From Clostridia bacterium (GTDB lineage Bacteria > Bacillota > Clostridia > Oscillospirales > CAG-272), in assembly GCA_017397175.1 (NCBI GenBank), contig JAFQKA010000031.1, positions 1 to 43,074 on the forward strand: a DNA stretch of 43,074 nt, written 5' to 3'. Position 1 is the first letter of the stretch, and the number at the start of each line of letters is the position of its first letter. The notes under the pieces were generated by a model that was given only the letters and a program-made list of their open reading frames with translations, did no database searches and had not been told where the DNA came from. The position numbers were made by a program, and so were the translations under genes. Below are positions 24,460 to 32,239 of this stretch, piece after piece.

Positions 24460-25277
24460 TATTTTTTCTCTCCGCTCTGACGCCACCGACTGGGACTTAC
24501 TCCCGTCACCTTTTTGAAAGCGCGAGAGAAAACGAAGGGATCATCGTATCCCAGAGAAAAAGCTATATACTGGACGTTTTCGGCAGTTGAAGAAAGAAAA
24601 TATTTGGCTTTTTCCATCTTTCTGTTCAGAATATACTGCTGTGGACTGTACCCAAGCTCACGCTTGAAAATACTGCAAAGGTAACTGCGGTCGATGCCGA
24701 TCTCATCTGCCAAGGCAGACACGGAAAGCGCCTTGTGCAGTCGCTTGTCGATAAGAGCCATGGCGCGCTCCACGTTTTCGGACGGCCGCTTTTGCGAGAT
24801 TTCGGGGCGGTCCGCTCCCCGTTCAAGGCAACGCAGAAAAAGATAGCACCGTCCCACCGCCGACAAAGTTGCCGTCACATCCTCCGACATATCCTCAAAG
24901 ATGTTTTTTGCAAGTTCGTAAAGCTCTGCGGTGAACTTTCCGACAGGATTTTCCGCTGAAATTCCCAATCGTTCAAAAAAGGGCGCCAGAATATCTCCCT
25001 TCATACCGACCCAGGTGTATTGCCACGGATCGGCGGCATCAGCTTCATAATAGTTGAGAGTGTCGGGCGGAATGAAGAAAAATTCCCCGGCGCTGACAGT
25101 ATAGGTCTTGCCGAGAATGGTAAAACAGCCCTTTCCGCCGGTCACCAAATGCAATATGTAGTGATCTCTTACTGCAGGGCCGTAGGAATGGGACGGCGCG
25201 CAGTTCTGGTATCCGCAGTTGTTCGGAAACAGGTCGCGGCAGAAAAGCCCTGCCTTGTTTGAAACGTATGAGTGCAT
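24459..25277 (-). CDS. AraC-family transcriptional regulator
   Basis: A 272-aa regulator with an N-terminal cupin domain (HYILHLVTGGKGCFTI near 39-54, PPDTLNYYEAD near 72-82) of the type that senses sugars. The C-terminal double helix-turn-helix includes LADEIGIDRSYLCSIFKRELG and GYDDPFVFSRAFKKVTGVSPSRWR. The ATG follows CGGAGGAGAT. It is cotranscribed with bioY from a promoter at 25308-25336. Its true targets may lie elsewhere. Confidence 0.93.
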   Translation of the reverse strand: MHSYVSNKAGLFCRDLFPNNCGYQNCAPSHSYGPAVRDHYILHLVTGGKGCFTILGKTYTVSAGEFFFIPPDTLNYYEADAADPWQYTWVGMKGDILAPFFERLGISAENPVGKFTAELYELAKNIFEDMSEDVTATLSAVGRCYLFLRCLERGADRPEISQKRPSENVERAMALIDKRLHKALSVSALADEIGIDRSYLCSIFKRELGYSPQQYILNRKMEKAKYFLSSTAENVQYIAFSLGYDDPFVFSRAFKKVTGVSPSRWRQSGEKK

Positions 25278-25307
25278 ATCTCCTCCGATGTTATGTAGTA
25301 TGTCCGC

Positions 25308-25336
25308 ATTTTACCACACATTTTGCAATGCGTCAA
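25308..25336 (-). promoter_or_regulatory. Promoter of the AraC-bioY operon
   Basis: TTGACG (25331-25336) and TAAAAT (25308-25313) on the minus strand, 17 bases apart. Confidence 0.72.
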
Positions 25337-25429
25337 GACCGAGGGGGCAAAATTACCAGAAATTTAGGGATACACAAAAATCGACTTTCGGTCTATAATG
25401 TTAAGGAGGAAAGGAGTTCTCTTTTTGAT

Positions 25430-26002
25430 ATGGAACTTATACAGATAAGCGAGAACAAGCTGAAGATAATGCTGAGCGAGACCGACATGATAAAATACGC
25501 CCTTGACGGCGAGAGTGCCGATTATTCAAAGGACGAAACGCGGCGCGCCTTTCGCCATATGCTGTCACGGGTTCGCCAGATGAGCGGATTTGACACAAGA
25601 GGTGAGAGGATCTTCGTGCAGATGTACCCGTCAAAGGGCGGAGGCTGCGAGGTGTTCGTTACAAAGCTGGGCGACAGGAAAGGAGAGTATTTTGAGGTGG
25701 ACACCCTGTCAAGAACTGACGTGAAAAAGCAGACGGGGAACGCATACGGCTTTAACAGCCTTGAAAATATGCTGGCAGTCTGCAGATACCTTTATAACTG
25801 TCGGTCGGACTGCCGTCACGAGGGCAAGGCTTTTCGGGACGACCGCGGCAACTATTATCTTGCCTTGCCCGCGGGCTGCGATTTTGCCCACGGAGAGGAA
25901 TTTTCAAAGCAGATCAGTCCTGCTCGGCTCGACGCGTACATAAAGGAGCATGGCCGCTGCCTGATCGAAAGCGGAGCGGTGGAAATTCTGGGGCAACTTT
26001 GA
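25430..26002 (+). CDS. MecA-like adaptor protein
   Basis: A 190-aa protein starting MELIQISENKLKIMLSETDM, matching the N-terminal substrate-binding half of MecA, adaptor of the ClpC-ClpP protease. The C-terminal half (VFVTKLG, then FNSLENMLAVCRYL near residue 110) matches the ClpC-binding domain. It is slightly shorter than Bacillus MecA (218). The best start is ATG 25430, although AAAGGAG lies 13 bases away. A weak promoter with TATAAT at 25394-25399 has no good -35 box. Confidence 0.75.
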   Translation: MELIQISENKLKIMLSETDMIKYALDGESADYSKDETRRAFRHMLSRVRQMSGFDTRGERIFVQMYPSKGGGCEVFVTKLGDRKGEYFEVDTLSRTDVKKQTGNAYGFNSLENMLAVCRYLYNCRSDCRHEGKAFRDDRGNYYLALPAGCDFAHGEEFSKQISPARLDAYIKEHGRCLIESGAVEILGQL

Positions 26003-26011
26003 CCAAAATCC

Positions 26012-26040
26012 TTGACATACATCGCTTACCGTGGTAAAAT
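26012..26040 (+). promoter_or_regulatory. Promoter of the FAD oxidoreductase
   Basis: Consensus TTGACA (26012-26017) and TAAAAT (26035-26040) with a 17-base spacer, ten bases after the preceding stop codon. Confidence 0.8.
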
Positions 26041-26077
26041 TTAGAAAACAAAACCACCTACGAGAGGATTTTTGAAA

Positions 26078-27352
26078 ATGAAAAAGTACGATCTGATAGT
26101 AGTCGGCGGCGGTCTTACGGGTGTTGCCGCATCGGTCTGTGCCGCAAGAGAGGGCATGAGCGTTCTTCTCTGCGAGCAGAGCGGCGCGCTGGGCGGTGCT
26201 ATGGCCAACTGCCTTGTTATGCCTTTTATGCCCTATTTTGAGAAGAACCCCGAAACGGGCGAGAGAAAAAAACTGTCTGACGGATTTTTCACAGAGCTTC
26301 GCGCACGTTACGAAAAACTCGCTCCGAGTCTTGACGCCAAGGTGTTCAAGAATCCCGAGCTTTATTTTAATCAGGAGATATTCAAGCTGGTCTTTGATGA
26401 AATGGTGAGCGAAAGCGGTGCAGAGGTACTTTTCCATGCAAAGCTTTGCGGAGCAGAGACCGACGGCAGAAGGGTCACTGCCGCGCGTTTTGCCACAACG
26501 GCAGGCATTATCGAGCTTGAGGCAGACTATTTTATTGACGCCAGCGGAGACGGAAACCTTATGGCTCTTTCGGGCTGTGAATTCAATCTCGGCCGTGAGA
26601 CCGACCACCTCTGTCAGCCTATGACGCTTTGCTTCCGTATGTCGGGCGTTGACGTGGAAGAATTCTGGCGTGTGAAACCTCAGATCAATGAAAAATACAA
26701 AGCGCTTAAAGCTGCGGGCAAAATAAAGAACCCCCGCGAGGACGTTCTGTGCTTCAACTGGCTTGACGGATATATTCATTTCAACACCACCCGAATCATA
26801 AAGCTCGATCCCACCAATCCCTTTGACGTATCAAAGGCAGAGATCGAGGCAAGAAAGCAGATAGCCGAGGTCGTTGCGTTCCTCAGAAACAATTTTGAGT
26901 GCTGTAAAAACGCATCGATTTCTTCTATCGCCGCCGACATCGGAGTGCGTGAGAGCCGCAAGCTCATAGGTGAGCACGTGCTGAGTGCCGATGATCTTAT
27001 TGCTTGTAAAAAATTCGACGACGCGATCGCTTACGGAAACTACGATATCGATATTCACAATCCCGAGGGCGCGGGAACGAGCCACCATTTCTTTAAGTAC
27101 GGGGAAGTGTACACGATCCCTTACCGCGCGCTTATTCCCAAGGAATATGACAATATGCTGGTGGCAGGCCGCTGTATCTCAACAACTCACGAGGCGCAGG
27201 CATCTATCCGCATAATGCCTATCTGTTGCTGTACGGGTGAAGCCGCAGGCCGCGCTATGGCACTGGCGAAGAGGGGCAACACGGGCACACGCGAAATACC
27301 CATTGCAGAACTTCAAAAACAGCTGGGACTATACCCCCCCAACCCCCTTTAA
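26078..27352 (+). CDS. FAD-dependent oxidoreductase
   Basis: A 424-aa flavoprotein of the FAD-dependent oxidoreductase family (PF12831-like). The dinucleotide-binding motif VVGGGLTGVAASVCAAREG (residues about 8-26) and the C-terminal FAD contact SIRIMPICCCTGEAAGRAMALA are clear; DYFIDASGDGNLMALSG near residue 155 is also typical. Three successive Cys occur in the C-terminal motif. It is a soluble single-gene unit with its own promoter. Substrate unknown; family members act on hydroxy acids, sugars or unsaturated compounds. The ATG at 26078 follows GAGAGG. Confidence 0.85.
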   Translation: MKKYDLIVVGGGLTGVAASVCAAREGMSVLLCEQSGALGGAMANCLVMPFMPYFEKNPETGERKKLSDGFFTELRARYEKLAPSLDAKVFKNPELYFNQEIFKLVFDEMVSESGAEVLFHAKLCGAETDGRRVTAARFATTAGIIELEADYFIDASGDGNLMALSGCEFNLGRETDHLCQPMTLCFRMSGVDVEEFWRVKPQINEKYKALKAAGKIKNPREDVLCFNWLDGYIHFNTTRIIKLDPTNPFDVSKAEIEARKQIAEVVAFLRNNFECCKNASISSIAADIGVRESRKLIGEHVLSADDLIACKKFDDAIAYGNYDIDIHNPEGAGTSHHFFKYGEVYTIPYRALIPKEYDNMLVAGRCISTTHEAQASIRIMPICCCTGEAAGRAMALAKRGNTGTREIPIAELQKQLGLYPPNPL

Positions 27353-27773
27353 AAAGGGTGTTGGATCCCCCAAACTAAACTCGGGAAAAAGATGTCTGAA
27401 CAACATCTTTTTTGGTGAAGATTGAGGAAAAGGGTTTGAATCACTTAACAAAACCACAACGAAAAAGATGTCTGAACAACATCTTTTTTGGTGGAGATTG
27501 AGGAAAAAGGGTTGGATCACTAAATAATACAACGAAAACGACGGCAAACGGCGCATACAGTCCGAGAAAAATAAAGCTCGAATTGCGCCGCATTAAAATG
27601 ATCCTCGTTGCCATCAAGGCAACGAGGATCATTTTATAAAGTCATGTGCAGACCGAAGCACCGTCGTTTTCCTTTTGTTTTGTAGAGAAAAGTAAAATGA
27701 AATTTTATTTACAGACATTCGGGGGGATATTGTAAAACCTTTCCATTCACGCAGTGAAAAGATCACGACCCAT
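27353..27773. repeat. Gap with tandem hairpin repeats
   Basis: No gene lies in this 421-bp gap. An imperfect hairpin at 27334-27378 is a reversed, diverged copy of the 38-base repeats at 17511 and 20122. A unit of about 70 bases is tandemly duplicated (27387-27455 and 27462-27533), each starting with a GATGT/ACATC hairpin and T run. Next comes a degraded relative of the 22576 hairpin (about 27547-27590), then a perfect 19-bp stem at 27594-27636. Confidence 0.8.
27594..27636. terminator. Perfect 19-bp hairpin
   Basis: The arms 27594-27612 and 27618-27636 are exact complements around a 5-base loop, with TTTTA on the right and TAAAA on the left. It lies between convergent genes and could terminate both. 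Confidence 0.75.
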
Positions 27774-28898
27774 TCAAACACACAAATTTTCCTCGGTCAC
27801 GTCGTCAAAAACGTGCATTGCCTGACCGCCAAAGGTAACGGCGATCTCACTGCCCGCGTCAAATAAATGACGTTCCTCCTGACTTAGTGCAAGGGTGGGT
27901 ATCCTCACAACAACGTCTGTACCGTCGGACGTCACCGTGTGCAGATGAAACTCGCTTCCCATCATCTCGTTTACCTCGATCCGGGCGCGGAAAGCGTAAG
28001 GTCTTTCACCTTCCACGGCGGTAATGTGCTCGGGACGCACGCCTAAGATCACCGACCTGCTCTGAACCCCCTTTTGCGCTAAGATCTCCGCCTTTCGCTG
28101 TCCTACCTCCATTTTCGCGCCGAAGGGAACAACGAAATACCGATCCCCCTCTTTTTTCAGAGGACAGCGAATGAAATTCATTTGCGGAGCGCCGATAAAT
28201 CCTGCCACAAACAGGTTTTTCGGCCGCTCAAAGACCTCCTCGGGGGTCCCGACCTGCTGAATGTAGCCGTCACGCATTATAACTATGCGGTCTCCCAATG
28301 TCATCGCCTCGGTCTGGTCGTGGGTCACGTAAATAAAGGTGGAATTTATCCTTTTTCGCAGAAGAATGATCTCTGCGCGCATTTGATTTCGCAATTTCGC
28401 ATCGAGATTGGAGAGCGGCTCGTCCATAAGAAACACCTTGGAATCACGCACCATGGCGCGTCCGATCGCCACCCTCTGACGCTGACCGCCCGACAAAGCT
28501 TTCGGCTTTCTTGTCAGATATTCGGTGATTCCAAGTACAGCCGCCGCCTCGGTTACTCTGCGGTATACCTCCTCGTGAGGCAATTTCCGCAGTCGCAGGG
28601 AGAAAGCCATGTTTTCAAATACGGTCAGGTGCGGGTAAAGCGCATAATTCTGAAAGACCATGGCAATATCCCGATCCCGAGGCTCCAGATCGTTCACTAC
28701 CTGCCCGTCTATCTCTATCGTCCCCGAGGAAATGTCCTCAAGTCCCGCGATCATTCGCAGAGTGGTAGACTTTCCGCAACCCGACGGGCCTACGAATACC
28801 ACAAACTCCCGATCTCCCACCTCAAGAGAAAAATCCTTTACCACGGTTATATTTTTGTCGAACGTCTTTGTTACGTTTGTTAGCTTGACTGTTGCCAT
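27774..28898 (-). CDS. Sugar ABC transporter ATP-binding protein (MsmX/UgpC type)
   Basis: A 374-aa ATPase with Walker A GPSGCGKST (residues 38-46), the ABC signature LSGGQRQRVAIGRAMV near 135, Walker B VFLMDEPLSNLD near 155 and the H-loop YVTHDQTEAM. The C-terminal OB-like regulatory domain (about 240-374) marks it as the carbohydrate (CUT1) class. It is the third gene of the importer operon. Many clostridia use one such ATPase for several importers. Confidence 0.93.
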   Translation of the reverse strand: MATVKLTNVTKTFDKNITVVKDFSLEVGDREFVVFVGPSGCGKSTTLRMIAGLEDISSGTIEIDGQVVNDLEPRDRDIAMVFQNYALYPHLTVFENMAFSLRLRKLPHEEVYRRVTEAAAVLGITEYLTRKPKALSGGQRQRVAIGRAMVRDSKVFLMDEPLSNLDAKLRNQMRAEIILLRKRINSTFIYVTHDQTEAMTLGDRIVIMRDGYIQQVGTPEEVFERPKNLFVAGFIGAPQMNFIRCPLKKEGDRYFVVPFGAKMEVGQRKAEILAQKGVQSRSVILGVRPEHITAVEGERPYAFRARIEVNEMMGSEFHLHTVTSDGTDVVVRIPTLALSQEERHLFDAGSEIAVTFGGQAMHVFDDVTEENLCV

Positions 28899-28925
28899 TC
28901 TGAGAAAAATGTCCTTCCTTTTCGA

Positions 28926-29777
28926 TTAGCCTTTAACGGCGCCGCCCGTGACCCCTTCAACGTAGTATTTTTGGAGAAGCAAAAACAGTAAGGTGACGGG
29001 GACTGCCACGCATACCCCGCCCGCGCAAAAGGCGGTGAAATGGCTGCTTATCATGTCCTTTTGAAGCCAGGAGTAAAGTCCCACCGCCACGTTGTACCCC
29101 GAAGGCTCACCGAATGCGATGTAAGAGGCGAAAATGTAGTCGGTGAAGGGTGCCATGAAGGCGGTGAGCAGGGTGTAGATTATGATCGGCTTTGAAAGCG
29201 GCATGGTCACCCGCCAAAATATCTGGGCTTTGGTTGCGCCGTCCACCCGTGCCGCCTCGTCCAGGGAGCGGGGGATAGTGTCAAGAAAGCCCTTTGCCAC
29301 GTAATATCCCATACCCGACGACGCTACGTACACGAGTATCAGTCCCGGCACTGCGCCCGACTGGGTCATGCCCGCGCTTTTGAGCACGTAATAAAGGATT
29401 ATCATGGTCAGAAATCCGGGGAACATTCCCAGAACCAAAACAGCGTTCATCAAAAAACGCCGTCCCTTGAAGCGCAGTCGTGACAGTCCGTAGCCTGTGA
29501 GCATGACCATGGCGGTCTGAAGCAATGCGCTTGCCAGAGCTATTATGAGGGTGTTGCCGTACCACACGGGAAAGGAGGTCTCGCGGAAAAGGTAAACGTA
29601 GTTTTTAAGACCCCATATCCGCGGCAAAATATAACCCGACATTCCGCTGTACGGCTCGGCGCGCAGGGATTGGAGGAGGATAAGCACGAAGGGAATGAGC
29701 CATAGTATGCAAATGATTATAAGAAGTGCATATATAGCGGCGTTTGCCGCTCTTTTTTTCGTTTTTGCCGAACCCAT
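28926..29777 (-). CDS. Carbohydrate ABC transporter permease (MalG type)
   Basis: A 283-aa inner-membrane protein with six helices and the EAA loop LDEAARVDGATKAQIFWRVTMPLSKP (about residues 192-217, split here by eye) that docks the ATPase. Its start codon immediately follows the MalF stop codon (TAAATG), with GAGGA inside the end of malF as the ribosome site. The substrate cannot be told from the permease; maltose-type oligosaccharides are the nearest family. Confidence 0.92.
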   Translation of the reverse strand: MGSAKTKKRAANAAIYALLIIICILWLIPFVLILLQSLRAEPYSGMSGYILPRIWGLKNYVYLFRETSFPVWYGNTLIIALASALLQTAMVMLTGYGLSRLRFKGRRFLMNAVLVLGMFPGFLTMIILYYVLKSAGMTQSGAVPGLILVYVASSGMGYYVAKGFLDTIPRSLDEAARVDGATKAQIFWRVTMPLSKPIIIYTLLTAFMAPFTDYIFASYIAFGEPSGYNVAVGLYSWLQKDMISSHFTAFCAGGVCVAVPVTLLFLLLQKYYVEGVTGGAVKG

Positions 29778-31325
29778 TTACTGAAATTCCTCCTCGCTTT
29801 TGATAGATGGCATCAGGTTGTAGACGATAAGTGAAATTACGGCCACCACCAAAAAGACCATGATTCCGATAACGGCTGCTCTCTTGTAGTCGTTGTTCGT
29901 GACGGTCAGGCGGTAAAGCCATGTAATGAGCAGATCGGTCTTACCCGCACCTGCGTATGGCTGAGTGTAGGGCGCGCCGCCTGTCAGCAGATATATGACG
30001 TTGAAATTATTCATGTTCCCGATGAAATTGGTGAGCAGATAAGGTCCCGTGACGAAAAGCATATAGGGCAGAGTGATCTTAACGTACTGCTGAAAGGGTC
30101 TGGCACCGTCGATCCTTGCCGATTCGTAAAGATCGGCGGGAATGTTCATCAGCACCCCTGTGGTGATCAGCATCTGGTAGGGTATTCCCACCCAGATGTT
30201 CACCAAGATCACCATCACCCGCGCCAGAGTTGCGTCCGTCCAGAATGGGATCGCCTGCTTTATCCACCCTGCTTCAAGGAGGAAGCGGTTTATCAGGCCC
30301 TCGTCGGCAAAGAGCTTTGAAACGTAAAGCAGAGAGATAAATTGCGGAACGGCGATGGTAAGGACGAGAATAGTTCTCCACAGCTTTTTGAGCCGTATCC
30401 CCTTTTTGTTGATCATCATGGCAACGAGCATGCCCAGAAAGTAGTTTGAAAAGGTAGCAAAGAACGCCCAAATGAGGGTCCAGGTCAGAATTTCCCCAAA
30501 GGTTGCGGAAAAGGCTCTTGACCCGCCCTCACTCGTCCAGGTGAAGATCTGATTGAAATTGTCAAGTCCCACCCAATGAAAGAGATTTGAGGGTGGTGTG
30601 TGGTTCGCGTCGTAGTTGGTGAATGCCACCATGACCATGATTATAATGGGGATCACCGTGAAAAAGAGGATCCCGAGAGTCGGAAGCGCAAGAACGGTTT
30701 TGTGGAACTGGCTGTCGAGGGCGGCGCGCAGGTCGTCTTTTGCCCGTTTTGGCCGTTTACCTTGTGCCAGAAGCTCTTGGGAAAGTTTGCTTTGGCGCAC
30801 GTTGACTCTCCATGTATAGAGAAAACAGAGGACAAACAGCAATGACAGGACACCGTATATCATTATCTGCAGATTATTGTCTCCGTAAACGGTTACGTTT
30901 TCACTATATTCCACGCCGCCGATGACAATAGGGTTTCCCGGCACGACCTTGGTTGTCTCAAGTCCGCGAAAAGACAGTTTCGCTATCCACCGCCAGCCCC
31001 AGAGGGCGGTGTAGAGAATGAAAACGATCTGAAAGGCAAGAAACAGGATCCCGCGCAAAATCTGACCGCGGGCAAGAGAAGAAAATCCCATGATAAAGAA
31101 GGAGGTCCGGGTGATTTTATCGCCGTTTTTATAGGTGTCGATGACGTCGCGGGTCTCGCGGACAAAATAAAGCGCGATTCCACGGAAAAATCCCCCGATT
31201 GCGAGAAGAAGCTCCAAAAGTCCTTTCGGGATCGCTCGCAGAAAGAGATAAAATTTATGAAAGAACCGACGGGGCGCGCTGTATTTTAAATATTCAAGTG
31301 AATTTGATGTACTTTGGTTTTTCAT
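29778..31325 (-). CDS. Carbohydrate ABC transporter permease (MalF type)
   Basis: A 515-aa permease. The C-terminal 300 residues are a normal MalF-like domain with EAA loop (ESARIDGARPFQQYVKITLP). The first about 200 residues are an extra part with three predicted helices and an amphipathic start, longer than in most CUT1 permeases but reminiscent of MalF. The ATG follows GAAAGGATAAAAA. It is the first gene of the importer operon, and no substrate-binding protein gene stands next to it. Confidence 0.9.
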   Translation of the reverse strand: MKNQSTSNSLEYLKYSAPRRFFHKFYLFLRAIPKGLLELLLAIGGFFRGIALYFVRETRDVIDTYKNGDKITRTSFFIMGFSSLARGQILRGILFLAFQIVFILYTALWGWRWIAKLSFRGLETTKVVPGNPIVIGGVEYSENVTVYGDNNLQIMIYGVLSLLFVLCFLYTWRVNVRQSKLSQELLAQGKRPKRAKDDLRAALDSQFHKTVLALPTLGILFFTVIPIIIMVMVAFTNYDANHTPPSNLFHWVGLDNFNQIFTWTSEGGSRAFSATFGEILTWTLIWAFFATFSNYFLGMLVAMMINKKGIRLKKLWRTILVLTIAVPQFISLLYVSKLFADEGLINRFLLEAGWIKQAIPFWTDATLARVMVILVNIWVGIPYQMLITTGVLMNIPADLYESARIDGARPFQQYVKITLPYMLFVTGPYLLTNFIGNMNNFNVIYLLTGGAPYTQPYAGAGKTDLLITWLYRLTVTNNDYKRAAVIGIMVFLVVAVISLIVYNLMPSIKSEEEFQ

Positions 31326-31752
31326 TTTTTATCCTTTCGTTTTGGTATGCGATGAAATTTTCGGTTGGACGTGTTTGCGGAGATGGTGTAGAACGGTGGT
31401 CGTTCGTCTACATCATATTCGGTAGGGGTCGGCGCCTCGACGACCCGCAAAAACGAATGATTACAGAATTCTTCCCATAATGTGACGAATTAACGACCAC
31501 AATGTAGGGGCGACCATAAACGAGCAAGCTCGCCGTCGTCCGTTCGTCTTTGAATGAAATTTCGATCTCCTTTTCATTGTAAATGAAAAGGAGAAAGGTG
31601 GGGTTTGAGGAATCGGTTTTGTTTTTGAGGATTCATTTGCGTTTGGATTTTTTGTCTCATTTCTCTTGTTTCTTCTTTCGCAAAAGAAGAAACAAGAGAA
31701 ACCAGACAGAAAGAGAAGAAAGGCGCGCCGTTTCGCTACCCATCGGAGAAGG
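31326..31752. repeat. Gap with shared repeat elements
   Basis: This 427-bp gap has no gene. A 39-base segment (31500-31538) occurs as an exact inverted copy at 38129-38167. A longer element, 31564-31730, is repeated at 42896-43071. It includes a 12-bp stem (31567-31593) and a perfect 19-bp stem (31660-31701). The latter would end transcription of the small gene at 31753. No promoter of the importer operon was recognised here. Confidence 0.85.
31660..31701. terminator. Perfect 19-bp hairpin, likely terminator of the Cys-rich gene
   Basis: Arms 31660-31678 and 31683-31701 are exact complements with a CGCA loop. The hairpin belongs to the dispersed element and lies 52 bases after the stop codon of the small gene. 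Confidence 0.65.
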
Positions 31753-31950
31753 CTAAGAATCTGTATACTTAGCAATAAGCTCTTCCAGTCCTTTTGGAAC
31801 AAATTCAGGATAACAAAACGCAAGGTAGTCGCACTCGTCACAACAACATACAAAGCCCTGCTCTCCGTTGCCAAGACAAACGGTAGGCTCTCCGGGCGTA
31901 AGCTCTACACCGGTTATATCTATTACCTTTTCTGGAATGTCTTCTCTCAT
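31753..31950 (-). CDS. Small six-cysteine protein of unknown function
   Basis: A 65-aa protein with Cys at 25, 35, 36, 37, 40 and 46 in the pattern CLGNG-x5-CCCDECDY-x3-C. The N-terminus (IDITGVELTPGEP) looks like a conserved beta-edge rather than a signal peptide. The ATG at 31950 has a perfect AGGAGG 7 bases upstream. It is preceded by a structured leader with an intrinsic terminator, so its expression is probably conditional. The clustered cysteines suggest metal binding or a redox role; a modified peptide is another possibility. I do not recognise a named domain. Confidence 0.72.
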   Translation of the reverse strand: MREDIPEKVIDITGVELTPGEPTVCLGNGEQGFVCCCDECDYLAFCYPEFVPKGLEELIAKYTDS

Positions 31951-31974
31951 AATATATCCTCCTGTCAGCAAATG

Positions 31975-32003
31975 AAAAAGGTGCGCAGCCGAAGCCACGC
32001 ACC
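31975..32003 (-). terminator. Leader terminator with UUCG loop
   Basis: On the minus strand GGTGCGTGGC and GCTGCGCACC form a 10-bp stem (two G-T pairs) around a TTCG tetraloop, followed directly by five T. It ends 25 bases before the ATG at 31950, so it must be overcome to express the gene. Confidence 0.85.
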
Positions 32004-32026
32004 GAAAAACGTAGCTCCATGCTGCG
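31984..32026 (-). promoter_or_regulatory. Candidate antiterminator
   Basis: CGCAGC-AT-GGAGC (32014-32026) can pair with GCTTC-G-GCTGCG (31984-31995), giving 11 bp and blocking the terminator's right arm. Its first bases (32023-32026) are also part of helix P1, so P1 and the antiterminator exclude each other. Confidence 0.5.
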
Positions 32027-32160
32027 ACGCAAACTTTTTTACACTACCATATAACACGGAAAAGCATACAAAAAGGGAGCATACATTTTTGCCAAAAGGA
32101 AAAAGGTATACTTACCCCATGTTAACCATGATAGTGTTACGTTATTCAGTTTACGTCGCA
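32023..32160 (-). ncRNA. Structured leader RNA, possible riboswitch aptamer
   Basis: The RNA starts near 32159. Its first 13 bases (32148-32160) pair with 32023-32035 (one G-U pair) as helix P1. A second helix of 10 bp joins 32128-32137 with 32041-32050. The interior (about 32070-32116) can fold into a long hairpin of GGG/CCC, AGUAUAC/GUAUGCU, UUUUU/AAAAA and CC/GG segments; a second GUAUGCU copy could compete. The fold was worked out by eye. I see no signature of a known class (T-box, SAM, FMN, cobalamin, lysine, c-di-GMP). A 6S-like RNA is an alternative. Confidence 0.55.
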
Positions 32161-32165
32161 AGGAT

Positions 32166-32194
32166 ATTATAACACACTCTCGTTAAATTGTAAA
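32166..32194 (-). promoter_or_regulatory. Promoter of the structured leader and Cys-rich gene
   Basis: TTTACA (32189-32194) and consensus TATAAT (32166-32171) with a 17-base spacer. The expected start, about 7 bases on, falls at the first base of helix P1. Confidence 0.88.
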
Positions 32195-32239
32195 TACTTT
32201 TCGTAAATTTGTAAAAACACGTCCTCCCAAAGAACAAAT

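Noticed and set aside
27387..27533. Possible CRISPR array
   Set aside because: Only two tandem units, adjacent without unique spacers, and no cas genes.
31991..32033. GACGCAAA and CACGCAC on the plus strand, reminiscent of the c-di-GMP-I riboswitch
   Set aside because: The order and surrounding helices of that class are missing, and the promoter and terminator are on the other strand.
32112..32129. Five-codon leader peptide (MVNMG) within the structured leader
   Set aside because: No ribosome site precedes it and it carries no run of one amino acid, so peptide-based attenuation is not supported.
31666..32172. 168-codon frame on the plus strand across the repeat element and Cys-rich gene
   Set aside because: It spans a dispersed repeat, the antisense of a gene with a perfect ribosome site, and the leader; composition is not protein-like.
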